Source of the DNA: Bacteroidota bacterium
GTDB taxonomy: Bacteria; Bacteroidota; Bacteroidia; Bacteroidales; Paludibacteraceae
Reading direction: 5' to 3'
Length of the DNA stretch: 15,743 bases
Assembly (NCBI GenBank): GCA_022709605.1
Contig: JAKLIM010000037.1
Location: 1 to 15,743, forward strand
Part shown: positions 13,323-15,743 of the stretch, piece after piece
Position numbering within the stretch: the first letter of the stretch is position 1
How the letters are laid out: each line of letters opens with the position of its first letter
The notes under the pieces: model-generated
Seen by the model: the letters and a program-made list of their open reading frames with translations, nothing else
Told to the model about the DNA's origin: nothing
Database searches by the model: none
Translations under genes and position numbers: made by a program

Positions 13323-13829
13323 TTATAGTGGAAACATTTTTTCAGTTAATAATTTACTGAATTCTAATTCGAAATTGGGAGTAAAAACATTTTTACCTAT
13401 ATTAGATGTAATTTCTTCGATACTCCAGAATCTGCCTTCCGATATTTCTGTCGGATTAGGAAATATTTCTCCATCGTAAATGGTGAAATGACTGTTAACA
13501 AGTTCAGCCTCTTTGTCCGAAACAAATTTGTATCGAATCATAAATATCGGTTCAAAATCAACCATTCCGAGTTCTTCACGTACTTCCCTACGTAACGCAA
13601 TTTCTACTGTTTCGCCGTAATCCACATGTCCACCAACCGATGTATCCCACTTTCCGGGTTGAATGTCCTTAGTCATAACCCTTTTTTGTAAGTAAAGCTC
13701 CTTTTTCGAATTGAAAACATGCAGATGTACAACAGGATGCAGCAGAAAACTACCTGAATGACATTCCTTTCGGGTCGATTTGCCGATCACATGGCCGTCG
13801 TTATCAACTAATGGGAAATATTCTTCCAT
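13323..13829 (-). CDS. Nudix hydrolase
   Basis: This 168-residue protein has a full Nudix box, GX5EX7REVxEELG, at 67-88 (G67, E73, R81, E82, E85, E86), which binds the metal and cleaves nucleoside-diphosphate-linked substrates. The first 60 residues (EEYFPLVDNDGHVIGKSTR, then HPVVHLHVFNSKKELYLQKR and DIQPGKWDTSVGGH) resemble the YfcD/isopentenyl-diphosphate-isomerase-like branch. That branch includes enzymes of uncertain substrate, so no reaction should be assigned; a true IDI is unlikely because the protein is short and matches the hydrolase Nudix box exactly. It is cytoplasmic, monocistronic and convergent with the biotin carrier gene. A -7 box lies about 75 bases upstream. Confidence 0.9.
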   Translation of the reverse strand: MEEYFPLVDNDGHVIGKSTRKECHSGSFLLHPVVHLHVFNSKKELYLQKRVMTKDIQPGKWDTSVGGHVDYGETVEIALRREVREELGMVDFEPIFMIRYKFVSDKEAELVNSHFTIYDGEIFPNPTEISEGRFWSIEEITSNIGKNVFTPNFELEFSKLLTEKMFPL

Positions 13830-13902
13830 GTGTACTAAATTATTAATATTAAGTAAGTTGGTTGGATTGAATTTATAATCAATTAGAGAATCATATACTT
13901 TG

Positions 13903-13910
13903 CAAAGATA
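13903..13910 (-). promoter_or_regulatory. -7 box for the Nudix gene
   Basis: On the minus strand TATCTTTG matches TAnnTTTG. It overlaps a 10-bp palindrome, CTTTGCAAAG at 13898-13907. No -33 TTG is seen at the proper distance. Confidence 0.45.
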
Positions 13911-14020
13911 AAAACTTATTTATTATTTGAAAGAAAGATGAAAGATGAAAGTGAGTAAAATTGGATTTAAAATAATGTCAATCAACTACTTTCAATTTCT
14001 TGTTTTTTATGAAATAAAAT

Positions 14021-14050
14021 AATCACCATGTGGAGTCTTAACTGGTGATT
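14021..14050 (-). other. Inverted repeat, terminator-like on the minus strand
   Basis: An 8-bp perfect inverted repeat (AATCACCA/TGGTGATT) has a 14-base loop. On the minus strand it is followed by ATTTTATTTC, the look of a weak intrinsic terminator, but no minus-strand gene lies just upstream of it. Confidence 0.4.
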
Positions 14051-14080
14051 GGTATATATATTATTATATTTTTGACAATC

Positions 14081-14107
14081 AAATGTTGCCTTTCGGAGGC
14101 TACATTT
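14081..14107 (+). other. Stable hairpin upstream of the FISUMP gene
   Basis: AAATGTTGCCT (14081-14091) pairs with AGGCTACATTT (14097-14107) with a single T-T mismatch around a TTCGG loop, followed by one more T. It is the only GC-containing structure in a very AT-rich region. It lies about 64 bases before the -7 box of the next gene, so it should not be in that mRNA. Confidence 0.5.
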
Positions 14108-14170
14108 TACTTGTGTTTATTATTATAATTATATTTGAGAAAAGTCATTAATTTATGTGAATTAAATTAA

Positions 14171-14178
14171 TATCTTTG
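14171..14178 (+). promoter_or_regulatory. -7 box for the FISUMP gene
   Basis: TATCTTTG matches TAnnTTTG and lies 42 bases before the ATG at 14220. The -33 element is not recognisable. Confidence 0.45.
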
Positions 14179-14219
14179 TTGGTAGAAATGATCATTGTAA
14201 AAAATCTAAAATAAATATT

Positions 14220-15743
14220 ATGAAATCAAGTATGTTAAGATCAATTTTATTGATTGTAATTTTGTTTCTTACCTTTTCTAATTCCCTCTCTGCAATTAAC
14301 TTCAATATTTCTTTTTCAGCCTATGGGGCACGCAATAATTATGATTATGTAGTTGTTGAGAATATTACACAGGGTTTAACGGTAACTGTGCCTGCTGGCA
14401 GCACCCTGAATTTAGTAGATGTTACAGCGGTGGGTAATGTCATTTCTGATAAATTATTGTCGGTTTATCCAAATCCTGTTGATAAGAAAGCTCTAGTTTC
14501 ATTTTTCTCCGAACAGGGCGGTAATACGCAATGTAGTGTTTTTGGAATAGATGGTAAATGTATTGTCAGGTATGCAAAAGTGCTCAATGCCGGTATTAAT
14601 AATTTTCAGATTTCTTTACCTAAAGGCATTTTTTCATTGATTGTGAATGAAAACGGCATAAATCATACTGCTAAAATAATAAGCCAAACAGACAATAAAA
14701 CTGAATTTGAATTCGCTGGAAATGAAAAAGTTAATTACAGTATTTTGCAAAAAAACAAAAGTGCTGTTATTCAATTAAAATATAATGCGGGCGACATTCT
14801 TTTAATGAAAGCTTATGCAGGTAACTTTGTCAGTATTTTATCTGAAATTATCATGGCAGATAAAAATATCAACTTTAATTTAGTGGAGTGTGTAGATCAG
14901 GAAGGAATTAATTATCCTGTTGTTACCATAGGAACACAGGTTTGGTTAGCTGATAATCTTAAAACAAGCCGTTATCGTAATAATGTTACAATACCCGATA
15001 AATCAAATGATGTAACCTGGGGTACAATAACTACCCCAGCATATACTGATTACAGTTCTCCGATTACCAGTACAACTTATGGTAAATTATACAACTGGTA
15101 TGCGGTTACCAACAACAACAATCTGGCTCCTAAGGGTTGGCATATTCCAACTGATAACGACTGGGCTATTCTTTCTGACTTTTTAGGCGGTGCTGCTTTG
15201 GCCGGAAGTAAACTAAAAGAAAAAGGAAATACACATTGGTTAAATGCAAATATAGATGCAACAAATAAAACCGGTTTTACTGCTTTACCGGGTGGATCAA
15301 GAAGTACGGATGGTAATATTTATGATTTTGGTAATGTGGGTTATTGGTGGAGTACAACTGAGGGCAGTAACGTTAACAGTGCATATTATCGATATTTAAC
15401 AAATACTTCCGGTGCTTTAAACAGTGCATTCTACAATATAAAAGCTGGTATGTCAGTCAGATGTGTTATGGGTGATTTACCGAATGTTTCAACAACTGCA
15501 GTTTCTGACATAACTGCTTCAGGATTTGTAAGTGGAGGTAATATCACATTTGACGGCAATTTTCCAATAATATCTCGTGGTGTTTGTTGGAGTACAAATC
15601 AAAAACCAACGATTAATGATTCAAAAACTACTGATGGAGCAGGATCAGGCACTTTCACAAGTATTATTTCTGGAGTTACAGTTCAAACAACATATTATAT
15701 TCGGTCTTATGCTACCAATAGTTATGGGACAGCTTATGGAACT
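14220..15743 (+). CDS. Secreted FISUMP-domain protein with internal T9SS sorting-like module (partial)
   Basis: The frame is open from the ATG at 14220 through the right edge, giving the first 508 residues. It begins with a Sec signal peptide (about 1-25). A module at about 76-155 looks like a type IX secretion sorting domain (VYPNPVDKKALVSF at 82-95, then FGIDGKCI and ISLPKGIFSLIV), though such domains normally end a protein. A linker of about 75 residues follows. A FISUMP domain (Fibrobacter succinogenes major paralogous domain) runs from about 235 to 418: VTIGTQVWLADNLKT, GKLYNWYAV, APKGWHIPTDNDW, TGFTALPGGSR, YWWSTTEG and VRCVMG. Then comes a fibronectin-like repeat of the Bacteroidetes surface type (420-508: SRGVCWST, then TTYYIRSYATNSYGTAYG). 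It is probably exported to the surface; no enzymatic role is known. More repeats may follow beyond the edge. Confidence 0.85.
   Translation, partial: MKSSMLRSILLIVILFLTFSNSLSAINFNISFSAYGARNNYDYVVVENITQGLTVTVPAGSTLNLVDVTAVGNVISDKLLSVYPNPVDKKALVSFFSEQGGNTQCSVFGIDGKCIVRYAKVLNAGINNFQISLPKGIFSLIVNENGINHTAKIISQTDNKTEFEFAGNEKVNYSILQKNKSAVIQLKYNAGDILLMKAYAGNFVSILSEIIMADKNINFNLVECVDQEGINYPVVTIGTQVWLADNLKTSRYRNNVTIPDKSNDVTWGTITTPAYTDYSSPITSTTYGKLYNWYAVTNNNNLAPKGWHIPTDNDWAILSDFLGGAALAGSKLKEKGNTHWLNANIDATNKTGFTALPGGSRSTDGNIYDFGNVGYWWSTTEGSNVNSAYYRYLTNTSGALNSAFYNIKAGMSVRCVMGDLPNVSTTAVSDITASGFVSGGNITFDGNFPIISRGVCWSTNQKPTINDSKTTDGAGSGTFTSIISGVTVQTTYYIRSYATNSYGTAYGT

Larger units (their letters stand above)
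13830..14219. other. 390-base intergenic region with two orphan hairpins
   Basis: No credible gene is seen here. From left to right it holds the Nudix -7 box, a purine-rich GAAAGATGAAAGATGAAAG stretch (13929-13950), and an inverted repeat AATCACCA/TGGTGATT (14021-14028 and 14043-14050). An AT run follows, then a second hairpin (14081-14107) and the -7 box of the following gene. Both flanking genes read outwards from the region, so neither hairpin terminates a gene visible here. Confidence 0.6.

Noticed and set aside
1..15743. Mobile element, prophage, defence island or toxin-antitoxin module
   Set aside because: No transposase, integrase, terminal inverted repeats with target duplication, or recognisable defence domains were found; gene content is mostly core and conserved.

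Overview
The window is AT-rich bacterial DNA from a member of the Bacteroidota (Bacteroidetes), most likely an environmental or anaerobic relative of the Bacteroidales/Marinilabiliales; I cannot name the genus. Four things support this. Upstream of many genes there are copies of the Bacteroidetes -7 promoter box TAnnTTTG. Several proteins belong to families typical of the phylum: a multi-repeat DUF349 protein, a START-like domain protein, a FISUMP protein with a type IX secretion (T9SS) sorting-like module, and a ~500-residue LptF/LptG permease. The tRNA lacks an encoded CCA. Starts are A-rich rather than Shine-Dalgarno led.

Layout. 1-161 is the tail of an unidentified coiled-coil protein. 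298-926 holds a DivIC/FtsB-like division protein overlapping a four-helix membrane protein. 1141-2022 is an EamA/DMT transporter. 2099-2185 is tRNA-Ser(CGA), closed by a strong hairpin that probably serves both strands. The minus strand then carries, reading leftwards from 7981, an LptF/LptG permease, ribBA, an SDR oxidoreductase and the DUF349 protein. Further right on the minus strand are a START-like protein (8163-8546) and cytidine deaminase (8641-9138). Divergent from cdd, the plus strand has a secreted GH73 glucosaminidase with LysM-like repeats, a DUF721/DciA-like gene and a helical-repeat protein. It continues with an acyl-CoA carboxylase beta subunit and its biotin carrier (11284-13213). 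A convergent Nudix hydrolase (13323-13829, minus) follows. After a 390-base non-coding region with two hairpins, a large secreted FISUMP protein runs off the right end.

How the genes work together. Most of the window is core metabolism and envelope upkeep: cell division, LPS export, riboflavin synthesis, pyrimidine salvage, murein hydrolysis and propionyl/methylmalonyl-type CoA metabolism. Clear co-transcription is limited to divIC with the membrane protein, lptF/G with ribBA (5-base gap), the GH73 gene with the DUF721 gene (1-base gap), and the carboxyltransferase with the biotin carrier. I see no phage, IS element, CRISPR array, toxin-antitoxin pair or defence cassette.

I found no convincing undescribed multi-gene system. 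The points most worth a second look are the misplaced sorting-like module in the FISUMP protein, a 21-bp in-frame repeat array in the DUF349 gene, purine-rich repeats shared between two intergenic gaps, a carboxyltransferase/biotin-carrier pair without a biotin carboxylase, and orphan hairpins near the right end.
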